Below are positions 21,263 through 29,131 of a DNA stretch of 64,000 bases, in pieces. Made by a program: the position numbers and the translations under genes. The DNA comes from Paenibacillus glycinis (lineage in GTDB: Bacteria > Bacillota > Bacilli > Paenibacillales > Paenibacillaceae): NCBI RefSeq assembly GCF_009909185.1, contig NZ_JAAAMV010000010.1, forward strand, positions 1 through 64,000. The letters are read 5' to 3'. Each line of letters starts with the position of its first letter. Positions within the stretch are counted from its first letter, which is position 1. The notes beneath the pieces are model-generated. The model made no database searches and was not told where the DNA came from. It saw nothing but the letters and a program-made list of their open reading frames with translations.

Positions 21263-22438
21263 ATGGCAGAGCAGCCGGTGGACAAACCATTCATTTACTT
21301 GGATCACGCCGCGACATCATGGCCCAAACCATCTCTCGTCGTCGATGCGGTGAAAGAAGCGATGGAGCGGGACAGTGCCAATCCTGGCAGAGGATCTCAT
21401 GCGATGGCGGTTCGGGCGAGCCGGATATTGTTTGAGGCTCGCAGATCGCTTGCGAAGCTCTTCGTTGTCAAAAATCCGAACGACATCTCGTTCGGGCTGA
21501 ATACGACGATGGCGCTCAATACGGCGATCAAAGGGACTCTTAAACCTGGCGATCATGTTATAGCTACCGCGGTGGAGCATAACTCCGTACGCAGGCCGCT
21601 GGAGTATTTGAAGCGATTAGGCATGATCGACGTGACCTATGTAGAAACGGATGACAGGGGACAGTTGGACGCAAAACAGGTGCAGCTGGCAATTCGTTCG
21701 AATACGAAACTGGTGGTCGTGAATCATAGTTCGAATCTGCTCGGCTCCATTTTGCCAATCGCGGATATTGGAGAAGTAACCAGACGAAGAGGAGTTAAGC
21801 TGCTCGTGGATGCGGCGCAAACGGCGGGGCTCCTGCAAATCGACGTGGAGGGCATGGGGGTTGATATGCTCGCATTTCCGGGCCATAAAGGGCTGCTGGG
21901 GCCGCAAGGGACCGGCGGGCTATATGTTCACCCCGAAGTGGACCTGGAGCCGCTCCTGCATGGCGGTACGGGCAGCCAATCGGAGTCCATCGAACAGCCT
22001 TCCGTGCGTCCGGACCGCTATGAAGCGGGAACGCAAAATACCGCCGGCATCAGCGGTCTGCGGGCAGGGGTAGAGCATGTCCTGCATGAGACCGTTCAAA
22101 ACATCCATACTAAAGAATGGACGTTGACGCAGCTGATGATGGAGGGGCTTCTTGCCGTGAAAGGCGTGCGACTTTTGGGGCCGGGGTTGGGGAGACCGAG
22201 AACAGGCATCGTGTCGTTCGTCATGGAAGGAGCGGACCCGTCGGAGATCGGGTTTATATTGGACCAGCACTACAACATGGCCGTACGAACAGGATTTCAT
22301 TGTACGCCGCTGGCCCATGGAACTGCAGGGACGTTGGAGACGGGAGCGATACGTGCAAGCGTGGGGTGCTTTACGACTTCTGAAGAGGTGGACGCCTTCG
22401 TTGGGGCAGTGAACGAAATTGGCCGACATTACAGCTAA
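21263..22438 (+). CDS. Cysteine desulfurase-like aminotransferase class V
   Basis: A 391-aa PLP enzyme of fold type I, class V. The PLP lysine is Lys209 in FPGHKGLLGPQGTGG and the cofactor-contacting DAAQ is at 183-186. Cys347 in TGFHCTPLAH is in the position of the persulfide-forming cysteine of desulfurases. The domain order resembles the cysteine desulfurase subfamily that is shorter at the N-terminus than SufS. A GTG at 21260 is an alternative start; GGAGG lies upstream of both. No sufU or iscU scaffold gene is adjacent. Substrate (cysteine or selenocysteine) cannot be told from sequence. Confidence 0.85.
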   Translation: MAEQPVDKPFIYLDHAATSWPKPSLVVDAVKEAMERDSANPGRGSHAMAVRASRILFEARRSLAKLFVVKNPNDISFGLNTTMALNTAIKGTLKPGDHVIATAVEHNSVRRPLEYLKRLGMIDVTYVETDDRGQLDAKQVQLAIRSNTKLVVVNHSSNLLGSILPIADIGEVTRRRGVKLLVDAAQTAGLLQIDVEGMGVDMLAFPGHKGLLGPQGTGGLYVHPEVDLEPLLHGGTGSQSESIEQPSVRPDRYEAGTQNTAGISGLRAGVEHVLHETVQNIHTKEWTLTQLMMEGLLAVKGVRLLGPGLGRPRTGIVSFVMEGADPSEIGFILDQHYNMAVRTGFHCTPLAHGTAGTLETGAIRASVGCFTTSEEVDAFVGAVNEIGRHYS

Positions 22439-22467
22439 AGAGCACCGAATGGGGAGAGAATCGCATC

Positions 22468-22974
22468 ATGGATCAATGGATTGAGAGGCCGTTCGATTGG
22501 GCAATGGCCGGAATGCTTGCCGGACTTATTATTATCGTATTGCTGCTGCTGATCCGGAATTTCGTGCTGGGCAGCAAATTGAAGAAGCTGAGGAAGAGCT
22601 ACACGCAATTCATGAGCGGTTCAGGAGTCGAAGGGCTGGAAACGATCATCATTGAGTTGAAGGAGCGCCTGCAGGAGCAGGAAGAACTGCACCGCAGCTT
22701 GAAGAAAACGGTCGTCTCATTGAGCGAAACCATGAAGAAGAAGAAAGGCAATATCGGCATTCATCGCTACAATGCTTTTGCGGAACGAGGCAGCGATCTC
22801 AGCTTTTCCGTTGCATTCATTAATGACGATAAAGACGGCATGGTGATGAGCGGGATCCATGGCCGAGACAATACGTTCGTCTACGCAAAGCCGGTCAAAG
22901 AAGGGCAGTCGGCCTACACGTTGACCCCCGAAGAAATCGAAGCGATCAATCTTGCGTTGCTGCAGGATAAGTAG
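22468..22974 (+). CDS. DUF4446 family membrane-anchored protein
   Basis: A 168-aa protein with one N-terminal membrane segment at about 15-36 (AGLIIIVLLLLIRNFVLG), a coiled-coil region at about 40-90 rich in Glu, Leu and Lys, and a globular C-terminal domain starting IGIHRYNAFAERGSDLSFSVAF. This arrangement matches DUF4446 proteins, which lie near parB in many Bacillales. Function is unknown. Its 3' end overlaps the convergent yyaC by 29 bases. Confidence 0.85.
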   Translation: MDQWIERPFDWAMAGMLAGLIIIVLLLLIRNFVLGSKLKKLRKSYTQFMSGSGVEGLETIIIELKERLQEQEELHRSLKKTVVSLSETMKKKKGNIGIHRYNAFAERGSDLSFSVAFINDDKDGMVMSGIHGRDNTFVYAKPVKEGQSAYTLTPEEIEAINLALLQDK

Positions 22975-23539
22975 CAGGACGCGTGCATTTCATAATGGAC
23001 GAGAATAAGCTGTGCGCAATGATGTCGGCCATGCGGATCACCAGGTGCAGACGCGTGTTTTGCAAGACGAAATATTCCATGAATCCGCCGACGTTCACGA
23101 TGCCGGTGATATGAATATCGCCGACGGGAGGCAGGTCCTTGTTCACGCCAGCGCCGGGTCTGACCGGTCCCGTACCGACTTGAATGCAGCCGACGCTCGC
23201 CGCTTGGCCTAGACAGGCATCGATCCCGATCACGAACGGCTTGCGCACATGCTTGTTGATGTCGATCAGCGTCTCATCCAAATTCATGGCGTGAACCGGT
23301 TCTTCCAACGTGCCGTATAAGTCGAAGAACGGACTCCTGTATTTGCTGAGGGAGGTGCCGACGAGAGGGCCGAGCGAATCGCCCGTAGAGCGGTCGGTGC
23401 CGACGCAAACGACGACAATTCTGCGATCAGGGGACACATTGTCCAATAAATAGGTCATACGATTAATAAGAAGTCCGGTGATGTTAGGCTCCGTGTACGG
23501 TACCTTGAGCGGCGTTTCTTTCATCCCTGGCAGTCTCAT
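22946..23539 (-). CDS. yyaC: Spore protease YyaC
   Basis: A 197-aa protein of the YyaC family, related to the germination protease GPR fold. Visible markers are VVCVGTDRSTGDSLGPLVG at about 42-60, IGIDACLGQ near 104 and NVGGFMEYF. In B. subtilis yyaC is expressed during sporulation near parB. The ATG at 23539 follows GGGAGGGG. It is convergent with the DUF4446 gene and overlaps its last 29 bases. The exact substrate is unknown. Confidence 0.9.
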   Translation of the reverse strand: MRLPGMKETPLKVPYTEPNITGLLINRMTYLLDNVSPDRRIVVVCVGTDRSTGDSLGPLVGTSLSKYRSPFFDLYGTLEEPVHAMNLDETLIDINKHVRKPFVIGIDACLGQAASVGCIQVGTGPVRPGAGVNKDLPPVGDIHITGIVNVGGFMEYFVLQNTRLHLVIRMADIIAHSLFSSIMKCTRPATYPAATQD

Positions 23540-23714
23540 AGATTCCCCTCCCGCAAAAACGCTATGAAAATTCGCGGATTGTCAGCGGTTCTAGCTGCTA
23601 AATTGATAGAGCCGCCGGCCTTGCGCTTGGTTACTAGTATATGGATGGGACAACCATTTTATACTTGCCCGCAAGGAGAAATGTTCAATCAAATCAGTCA
23701 GGAGGCGAGGAGCC

Positions 23715-23954
23715 ATGCTGATCGCGTTCGACTCCACCCAGCAGGCGCTGCGGGCGGAAATGCTATTAGAATACGCGGAGATCGAAATAGATATGTACCC
23801 GACGCCAAAGCAGATTACGGCCGGCTGCGCGCTTTCTATTCAATTTCCGGAAGAAGATTTGCTAGCCGTTCAGGAGGTCATCGTTCAGGAAAAGGTGGAA
23901 ATCAGGGGGATTTTCAAACAGGTGGAGGACCGTTACGAAGCGATCGCGATGTGA
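23715..23954 (+). CDS. DUF3343 protein (putative Se/S carrier-like)
   Basis: A 79-aa protein matching DUF3343 in length and pattern (MLIAFDSTQQALRAEMLLE, then PTPKQITAGCALSIQF). The single conserved cysteine sits in the TAGCALS motif at about residue 37. Pfam describes this family as Se/S-carrier-like, related to the small domain next to some cysteine desulfurases. GGAGG lies upstream of the ATG. It follows the desulfurase-like gene by two genes, with yyaC between on the other strand. Confidence 0.8.
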   Translation: MLIAFDSTQQALRAEMLLEYAEIEIDMYPTPKQITAGCALSIQFPEEDLLAVQEVIVQEKVEIRGIFKQVEDRYEAIAM

Positions 23955-24036
23955 AGAATAAAAGCATTGGAGCCATAAGAACTCGATGAGGACGCCGATG
24001 CAGGGAGAGCCTTAAAAAGAGGAGGAGCGGATCGGG

Positions 24037-24276
24037 ATGGAGAGAAAACAGTTCGAGCTTGGGGACATCGTACAAATGAAGAAACAGCATCCGTGCGGGA
24101 CGAACGAGATGGAGATTATCCGCATGGGGATGGACATTCGCATCAAATGCGTGGGCTGCAAGCACAGCGTGCTCATCCCGCGGGCAAAGTTCGAAAAAAA
24201 CTTAAAAAAAGTGCTTCGATCCGCCGCGGATTCGCAGCAAAACGAAGGGGAAAACAATTTGTCGGCGCCGGAATAA
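24037..24276 (+). CDS. yyzM: DUF951 family protein (YyzM-like)
   Basis: A 79-aa protein with an N-terminal DUF951 domain (FELGDIVQMKKQHPCGTNEMEIIRMGMDIRIKC) and two cysteine positions (HPCG and CVGC) suggesting metal binding. The last 25 residues are a polar tail. In Bacillus the YyzM gene lies near parB. AGGAGGAG precedes the ATG. Function is unknown. Confidence 0.85.
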   Translation: MERKQFELGDIVQMKKQHPCGTNEMEIIRMGMDIRIKCVGCKHSVLIPRAKFEKNLKKVLRSAADSQQNEGENNLSAPE

Positions 24277-24282
24277 AAAGGC

Positions 24283-24311
24283 TTGCAATCGGACGAGCCG
24301 CATGATAAGAT
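24283..24311 (+). promoter_or_regulatory. tRNA-Ser promoter
   Basis: TTGCAA (24283-24288), 17-bp spacer, TAAGAT (24306-24311), placing transcription start a few bases before the tRNA at 24337. Confidence 0.55.
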
Positions 24312-24336
24312 ATTCCTTGCTGACTGACAAACACAT

Positions 24337-24427
24337 GGAGAGGTACCCAAGAGGCCCAAGGGGGCTGACTCGAAATCAGCTAGGCGTGTCACAGCGTGCG
24401 TGGGTTCGAATCCCACCCTCTCCGCCA
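24337..24427 (+). tRNA. tRNA-Ser (anticodon CGA)
   Basis: A 91-nt class II tRNA with CCA encoded. The acceptor stem GGAGAGG pairs with CCTCTCC. The anticodon arm is GCTGA-CTCGAAA-TCAGC, giving anticodon CGA (reads UCG). A long variable arm follows (TAGGCGTGTCACAGCGTGCG region), and the T arm is GTGGG-TTCGAAT-CCCAC. Confidence 0.96.
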
Positions 24428-24443
24428 TAACCCTTAAACGCGA

Positions 24444-24468
24444 AGCGATCCTAACGGATCGCTTTTTT
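24444..24468 (+). terminator. Terminator after tRNA-Ser
   Basis: AGCGATCC (24444-24451) and GGATCGCT (24456-24463) with a TAAC loop, followed by TTTTT. Confidence 0.85.
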
Positions 24469-25103
24469 GCTTCATTATTTTCGTGCTGGTAACGAGTAGG
24501 CAGATGGCAAGGCAGGCGATCGTCGTGCGGTTGCGCTGAGTTGGCGTGCGGGGCCATGAGCATGCCGTAACGGCTAGTAACTGAGTCAGTGCCAGCATTG
24601 CGACAAGTGGATAAGGATCAATGCCGTCAGTGCCGTCTTAGACGAACGAAGCGATGCGTTGATGCAGACGAAGGAGAAGCTAGGTGGCGCGGAGAGTGCC
24701 CGATCGATTAATGCGAGGCCATGCGCCATGTGCGATGCCATGCGCTGAGCTATGCGCTGTGGGGAATGTGCCAGCCATATGCCGTGCCCCCGCGAGAGGC
24801 TGCAATCATCGCAGCACAGGAAAAAAGGGCTCTTGCGAGCCCTTTTCCCGACGGTGCTTAGTTTTGTAGAAAACAGTCGTCACAAAGCTTTCGTCGAAAC
24901 CTTGGTTCACCGATCGAATCGGTGCGCGTGTGTTACAGACAAGTGTCTTTGGCACAACCCTCCGCTTCTATGCTGAGTGGACAGAATCTCCTTGAGGATC
25001 AAGCACATTGACGTTCAATGGAACCACACCTCTCACTTGTTCACCGTCATGAATTATGATGCGCCGAAGCCAAACGAATTATGCAATGGCCCGGATGAAA
25101 AAT
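24469..25103. other. Gene-poor region between tRNA-Ser and the YjzC-like gene
   Basis: About 630 bp with no convincing gene. A stretch near 24710-24760 is rich in repeated ATGCG/GCCATG words. A frame from a GTG at 24684 has an upstream AGGAG but runs through the hairpin at 24823-24846 and has a biased, cysteine-rich product, so it is not called. A 7-bp hairpin CACCGAT/ATCGGTG lies at 24909-24925. Confidence 0.5.
24823..24846. terminator. Isolated bidirectional terminator-like hairpin
   Basis: AAAAGGGCTC (24823-24832), loop TTGC, GAGCCCTTTT (24837-24846). It works in both directions by sequence. The nearest called gene on the minus strand ends 258 bp away, so it may end a long 3' UTR of the YjzC-like gene or an unseen small RNA. 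Confidence 0.75.
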
Positions 25104-25283
25104 TTAATGCATTCGTTTCCACTTGCGGTCCTTGTTCGACGTCGAAGGGAACTGCTCGCCTTTCTTCAAATGCACCTTCTTTGGATCGTTTACGCCCATG
25201 TGAAACGAGGCCTCGCCGATCTCGATGTACGTGCCGTCGTTCGGCGCGTGATCGCCCGGCCGAAATTCCGTCCATTCGCCCAT
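25104..25283 (-). CDS. YjzC family small protein
   Basis: A 59-aa protein read directly from the minus strand: MGEWTEFRPGDHAPNDGTYI, continuing with EIGEASFHMGVNDPKKVHLK and ending KDRKWKRMH. The pattern (a polar N-terminus ending in PGD.AP..GTY, then KKV.L.KGE.FP) is that of YjzC-family proteins, which are short and of unknown function, sporulation-associated in Bacillus. GGAGGTG lies eight bases before the ATG at 25283. It stands alone, pointing away from rpsF. Confidence 0.8.
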   Translation of the reverse strand: MGEWTEFRPGDHAPNDGTYIEIGEASFHMGVNDPKKVHLKKGEQFPSTSNKDRKWKRMH

Positions 25284-25401
25284 TGCTGCTGCACCTCCGT
25301 CATGAGTCCTTCCGGGGAGGGGAACCCCGGCTTCTAGTTTGCGCTCCGAGCGCGACCCGCATGAACGGAAGAATGAGGGAGGTCGAGCATTAAATCCTTA
25401 C

Positions 25402-25431
25402 TTGTCAAGCGGGCACCAAATTTGATATAGT
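25402..25431 (+). promoter_or_regulatory. Promoter of rpsF-ssb-rpsR
   Basis: TTGTCA (25402-25407), 18-bp spacer, TATAGT (25426-25431), about 80 bp upstream of the rpsF start. Confidence 0.7.
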
Positions 25432-25444
25432 ATTCAGGTATGCG

Positions 25445-25500
25445 AGAAAGTACTCTAGCTCGCTCCTTGCTCCCTTAAGGGGGCCGCATAGTCCAAGAGG
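25445..25500 (+). promoter_or_regulatory. Possible S6:S18 autoregulatory leader
   Basis: The rpsF leader contains a small hairpin (GCTCCCTTAAGGGGGC) followed by CCGC and then the ribosome-binding site. In many bacteria the S6:S18 complex binds a CCG-containing structure in this leader to limit rpsF translation. The match is judged by eye and by location only. Confidence 0.3.
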
Positions 25501-25511
25501 AGGTGAAACAA

Positions 25512-25796
25512 ATGCGCAAATACGAAGTGATGTACATCATTCGTCCGGAAGTGGAACAAGAATCGGTTCAAGCCCTGACCGAAAAGTTCCAAGCAATCAT
25601 CGGAAACGGCGGAGAGGTCACAAAGCATGACGTGATCGGCAAGCGCCGTCTTGCGTATGAGATCAACAAGATTCGTGACGGTATCTACGTGCTGGTTCAT
25701 TTCAACGCAACGCCAGAAGTTGTGAATGAACTTGACCGCGTCATGAAAATTACGGATGAAGTTATCCGTTTCTTGATCACGAAAGATGTAGCCTAG
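25512..25796 (+). CDS. rpsF: 30S ribosomal protein S6
   Basis: A 94-aa protein starting MRKYEVMYIIRPEVEQE, typical of bS6. The ATG at 25512 follows GAGGAGGTG; an in-frame GTG at 25503 lies inside the ribosome-binding site and is rejected. The GKRRLAYEINKIRDGIY segment is the conserved core that contacts S18. It is the first gene of the rpsF-ssb-rpsR operon. Confidence 0.98.
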   Translation: MRKYEVMYIIRPEVEQESVQALTEKFQAIIGNGGEVTKHDVIGKRRLAYEINKIRDGIYVLVHFNATPEVVNELDRVMKITDEVIRFLITKDVA

Positions 25797-25842
25797 TCTC
25801 ATCGGACGACGCAAGCGATGTTTTGATTGGAGGCGATAAACG

Positions 25843-26397
25843 ATGTTGAACCGCGTTATTCTCATCGGCAGACTAACAAGGGATCCTGAAATGCGCTATA
25901 CGCCTGCAGGCGTTGCGGTAACGCAATTTACGCTTGCAGTGGATCGACCGTTCTCAAGCGGCGGCGGACAAGGCGGCGAGCGCGAACGTGAAGCGGATTT
26001 CATTCCGATCGTCACGTGGCGTCAGCTGGCCGAGACCTGTGCCAACTATTTGCGCAAAGGCCGTTTAGCGGCGGTCGAAGGCCGCATGCAGGTTCGGAAT
26101 TACGAGAACAACGAAGGCAAGCGCGTCTACGTGACGGAAGTCATTGCCGATAACGTGCGTTTCTTGGAATCCGCGAACCGCGAGAGCAATGGCCCGCGTG
26201 AAGAAGGCGGCGGTGGCGGAAACTACGGCGGTGGCGGTCAAGGCGGCTACGGCGGTGGCGGAGGCAACCAAGGCGGAAGCGGCGGTCAAGGCGGCGGCGG
26301 ACGTTCAGGAGGCACACCTCGGAACAACAACGGCCGTGATCCATTCTCGGATGACGGGCGCCCGATCGATATATCGGAAGATGATTTGCCATTCTAA
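25843..26397 (+). CDS. ssb: Single-stranded DNA-binding protein
   Basis: A 184-aa SSB. The OB fold occupies residues 1-110 ([21 protein letters not shown] at its start). A glycine-rich linker follows at about 122-165 with GGGG and GGQGG repeats, and the acidic tip DISEDDLPF at the C-terminus is the protein-interaction tail. It lies between rpsF and rpsR as in other firmicutes. Confidence 0.98.
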   Translation: MLNRVILIGRLTRDPEMRYTPAGVAVTQFTLAVDRPFSSGGGQGGEREREADFIPIVTWRQLAETCANYLRKGRLAAVEGRMQVRNYENNEGKRVYVTEVIADNVRFLESANRESNGPREEGGGGGNYGGGGQGGYGGGGGNQGGSGGQGGGGRSGGTPRNNNGRDPFSDDGRPIDISEDDLPF

Positions 26398-26415
26398 ACG
26401 AAAGGACGGATGAAC

Positions 26416-26694
26416 ATGAGCTTTAAGCAAAGAGATGGTGGCGACGAGCGTCCAGAACGCAAGTTCGGCGGTCGCAAAGGCCGTAACAAACGTCGTAAAG
26501 TATGTTTCTTCACCGCTAACAAAATTACGCACATTGACTATAAAGATACGGACCTGCTTCGTAAATTTATCAGCGAACGCGGCAAAATCCTGCCACGTCG
26601 GGTAACGGGAACAAGCGCGAAGTACCAACGCCTGCTGACGATCGCAATCAAGCGTTCGCGTCAAGTTGCGCTGTTGCCTTACACAACGGAATAG
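26416..26694 (+). CDS. rpsR: 30S ribosomal protein S18
   Basis: A 92-aa basic protein with the bS18 core [17 protein letters not shown], then [16 protein letters not shown]. The N-terminal extension (about 20 residues, rich in Arg, Lys and Gly) is longer than in Escherichia coli but usual for Bacillales. The ATG at 26416 fits the AGGA spacing better than one at 26410. Confidence 0.97.
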   Translation: MSFKQRDGGDERPERKFGGRKGRNKRRKVCFFTANKITHIDYKDTDLLRKFISERGKILPRRVTGTSAKYQRLLTIAIKRSRQVALLPYTTE

Positions 26695-26706
26695 GAACGG
26701 ACGGAC

Positions 26707-26738
26707 AAAAAGGCAGCCGAATCCGGCTGCCTTTTTTG
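26707..26738. terminator. Bidirectional terminator between rpsR and DUF4870 gene
   Basis: AGGCAGCCG (26711-26719), loop AATC, CGGCTGCCT (26724-26732), with A-run before and T-run after, so it can work for both convergent genes. Confidence 0.9.
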
Positions 26739-26752
26739 CGTTGCGGCAACGA

Positions 26753-27106
26753 TCAGAACTTGGAGGCTTGCTGCTCGGCCATGTCGCCGACGATCGGCAG
26801 CTTGAACCATCGGCCCTGCAGGGCGAGGAGCATTAAGGCAATCCATAGAACAAATGTCAGCGGAGTTAGCAATACGCCAAGAATCCAGCCGATAAACGGG
26901 ATGAAGCCGAGCACAATATTGATAATGAACCAAGCCACCGACAACAGTATGGACTGCATCGCGTGGAATTTCACGAACGTGCTCCGTTTCTCCAACGCGA
27001 GGAACAGCAAGCCCGTCACGAAAGCGCCCAAATAGCAGAGCAGCCCGACGATCTTGGGATCCATGCCGGTCGACGAGCGGTCCGGCGCAAAATGCGGCGC
27101 TTGCAT
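26753..27106 (-). CDS. DUF4870 family membrane protein
   Basis: A 117-aa small membrane protein with about three hydrophobic segments at 20-37, 48-70 and 72-95. The pattern KIVGLLCYLGAFVTGLLFLALEKRS, then FHAMQSILLSVAWFI, is that of DUF4870/Tic20-like proteins. It is convergent with rpsR and monocistronic. Function is unknown. Confidence 0.75.
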   Translation of the reverse strand: MQAPHFAPDRSSTGMDPKIVGLLCYLGAFVTGLLFLALEKRSTFVKFHAMQSILLSVAWFIINIVLGFIPFIGWILGVLLTPLTFVLWIALMLLALQGRWFKLPIVGDMAEQQASKF

Positions 27107-27309
27107 CAGGCAGCCACTCCTTCCTTTTGTTAGGTATTTATTCGCGGCGCGGCCGAACTATGCAGGGAAGAGGCAATTTGTCCCGATAAGGATTTCCAGT
27201 TCTGTCAATATCCTTCGTTAACGAATTGTAACCATCGCTCAAAACGGATCGTTTAAAATGATGAAGGCGCGTTTAAATAGTTCGGGAAAGACAGGAGCTA
27301 ATTATCATC

Positions 27310-28410
27310 ATGGCGAATTCCAAAAGAACTCGACGTTATAAATGGCTGGCCGCCTTGCTGATCCTCGTCGTCGCAGGCGGAGCGCTGGGCTATTACAACC
27401 GCGGAGCGCTGGCGATGTGGGGATTCGATACGTTCCTGAAGGACAGCGTGGAGAAAAAGCTGGAAAACTCCTACAAGCCGCTGGAGGGCCGCAAGCCTCC
27501 CGTGACAACGACGACGACGACGTCGTACAAGAAGGAGCATCCATTCTCCTTGCTGCTGCTGGGCGTCGATCAGCGGGGCAAGGAGATCGGCCGCTCCGAC
27601 ACGATGATCTACACGGTCGTCAGACCGATCGACGGCGCGATCCTGATGCTCTCCATTCCTCGCGATACGTATGTCGATATCGTGGGCAAGACGACGAAGT
27701 CGGGCCGGCCATGGGAAGATAAAATTACCCATGCGTTTGCGTTCGGCGGAGCCAAAATGTCGGTCGAAACGGTCGAGAAGTTGTTTGGCGCTCCGGTAAA
27801 CCATTATGCTACAATAAACTTCAAGGGCTTTCGGGATGTCATAGACGCCATGGGCGGAATTTCGCTTCCCATTACCAAGGATCTTGTCAACGACGACCCC
27901 GATCACGAGAAGTTCGTCGTCAAGGCCGGCAAGGACGTCTACAACGGCACGGAGGCTCTGAATTACGTTCGTTACCGGGAGGATGCCGGCGGCGATACAA
28001 GCCGCGCAGGACGCCACCAGGTGTTTCTGAACGCGATCATGAACAAAGCGTCAAGCGTCGGGCAGTGGACGAAAATTCCGCAAATGATGGACATTATGGG
28101 CGACAACTTCAGCACGGACTTAACGCCGGAACATATGATCGACCTTGCGAAGAGCATGCTGCAGGGCAGCGATCGCACGATTTACAGCCATACGTTGAAG
28201 GGAAGCGGTCATCGCAAGGTCCCGCGCGGCGCTTGGTATTATTTTGCGGACGAACAAGACGTGACGAAGACCAAAGCTCTGATCGCGGCCTGGCTGAATC
28301 CGGCCAAAACGAAAACGCAGCTGCCGCTTCCGGAGGAGTACCAGCACAAGATCCAGAAACCGGTGCAGTCGTTGTCGGCGAACCCGGCGAAAGGAACCGC
28401 GAAGAAATAA
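27310..28410 (+). CDS. LCP family cell-wall polymer ligase (LytR-CpsA-Psr)
   Basis: A 366-aa protein anchored by one N-terminal membrane segment (WLAALLILVVAGGALGYY, about 12-30) with an extracytoplasmic LCP domain. The LCP markers are LLLGVDQRGKEIGRSDTMI, SIPRDTYVDI and the arginine-rich NYVRYREDAGGDTSRAGR. LCP enzymes transfer teichoic-acid-type polymers to peptidoglycan from lipid carriers. Its exact polymer is unknown. The ribosome-binding site GGAG is 12 bases from the ATG, rather far. It is separated from the next gene by 66 bp. Confidence 0.92.
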   Translation: MANSKRTRRYKWLAALLILVVAGGALGYYNRGALAMWGFDTFLKDSVEKKLENSYKPLEGRKPPVTTTTTTSYKKEHPFSLLLLGVDQRGKEIGRSDTMIYTVVRPIDGAILMLSIPRDTYVDIVGKTTKSGRPWEDKITHAFAFGGAKMSVETVEKLFGAPVNHYATINFKGFRDVIDAMGGISLPITKDLVNDDPDHEKFVVKAGKDVYNGTEALNYVRYREDAGGDTSRAGRHQVFLNAIMNKASSVGQWTKIPQMMDIMGDNFSTDLTPEHMIDLAKSMLQGSDRTIYSHTLKGSGHRKVPRGAWYYFADEQDVTKTKALIAAWLNPAKTKTQLPLPEEYQHKIQKPVQSLSANPAKGTAKK

Positions 28411-28476
28411 CGGCAATCGGAATTGCCCAATGCTCTTTCTGCACGTGGAAAAAAGAAGGAAGGTGGGCACACACGC

Positions 28477-28914
28477 ATGAATATCGCATTTTTCTTATTA
28501 CCGAAGCAAGAAGTGGTCTGGTTGACGATGGATGCGACGCTCCGGCAGACGCTGGAGAAGATGGAGCATCACCGCTATACGGCCGTGCCGATCCTGGATC
28601 ACGCCGGAGGCTACGCCGGGACGTTGACCGAAGGCGATCTGCTCTGGCATATGAAGAACAATCCGCAGCTGAACTTCGAGCAAACCCATAAAGTGAAGCT
28701 CTCCGACGTGCAGATGCGCCTGTCCAATAAAGCCGTGCAGATCGACGCCAACATGGAGGATCTCCTCTCGCTGGCGAAGGTACAGAATTTCGTGCCGGTG
28801 GTCGACGACATGAACCGGTTTATCGGCATCGTACGCCGCAGCGACATCATCGATTATTGCGAAGCACTCATCGTAAAAAAAATGAATGCCAACAAGGAAA
28901 TGGCCGCAGGGTAA
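28477..28914 (+). CDS. CBS-domain pair protein
   Basis: A 145-aa soluble protein consisting of two CBS motifs (RYTAVPILDHAGGYAGTLTEGDLL and NFVPVVDDMNRFIGIVRRSDIIDY). CBS pairs bind adenine nucleotides; in firmicutes some bind cyclic di-AMP, which is notable because the c-di-AMP phosphodiesterase gene gdpP lies 1.1 kb downstream. Ligand binding is inference. The ATG at 28477 follows GGTGGG; longer in-frame starts have no ribosome-binding site. A terminator follows. Confidence 0.85.
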   Translation: MNIAFFLLPKQEVVWLTMDATLRQTLEKMEHHRYTAVPILDHAGGYAGTLTEGDLLWHMKNNPQLNFEQTHKVKLSDVQMRLSNKAVQIDANMEDLLSLAKVQNFVPVVDDMNRFIGIVRRSDIIDYCEALIVKKMNANKEMAAG

Positions 28915-28957
28915 GCAATCATCATTCGCCCTGCCGGTAATCGCAGCATGCGCAGGA

Positions 28958-28990
28958 AACGCCGCCCTCGGGAAGAGGGCGGCGTTTTGC
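28958..28990 (+). terminator. Terminator after CBS-domain gene
   Basis: AACGCCGCCCTC (28958-28969) pairs perfectly with GAGGGCGGCGTT (28975-28986), followed by TT. Confidence 0.85.
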
Positions 28991-29070
28991 ATCGGCGGCG
29001 CGCGGGCGGAAAAACCGTGCGGGCGCGGTAGCCCCGGATCGGGCGGTTCTGTTTTCCCGTACTTGTTTTA

Positions 29071-29079
29071 TGATATAAT
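29071..29079 (+). promoter_or_regulatory. Extended -10 promoter for yybS-gdpP-rplI-dnaB
   Basis: TGATATAAT: an extended -10 (TGn) with a perfect TATAAT at 29074-29079, 53 bp before the TTG start of yybS. The -35 is poor, consistent with extended -10 dependence. Confidence 0.6.
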
Positions 29080-29131
29080 GGGGAGTAAAGCTTAGGCTGC
29101 GCACTAGTATCTGGAGCAAGAGGTGAACGGT

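Noticed and set aside
24684-24869. 61-codon cysteine-rich frame with an upstream AGGAG
   Set aside because: It reads through the strong hairpin at 24823-24846, and its composition reflects the local ATGCG repetition.
24860-25010. Minus-strand 49-codon frame starting near 24952
   Set aside because: Start codon is too close to its GGAGG and the frame runs through the terminator hairpin.
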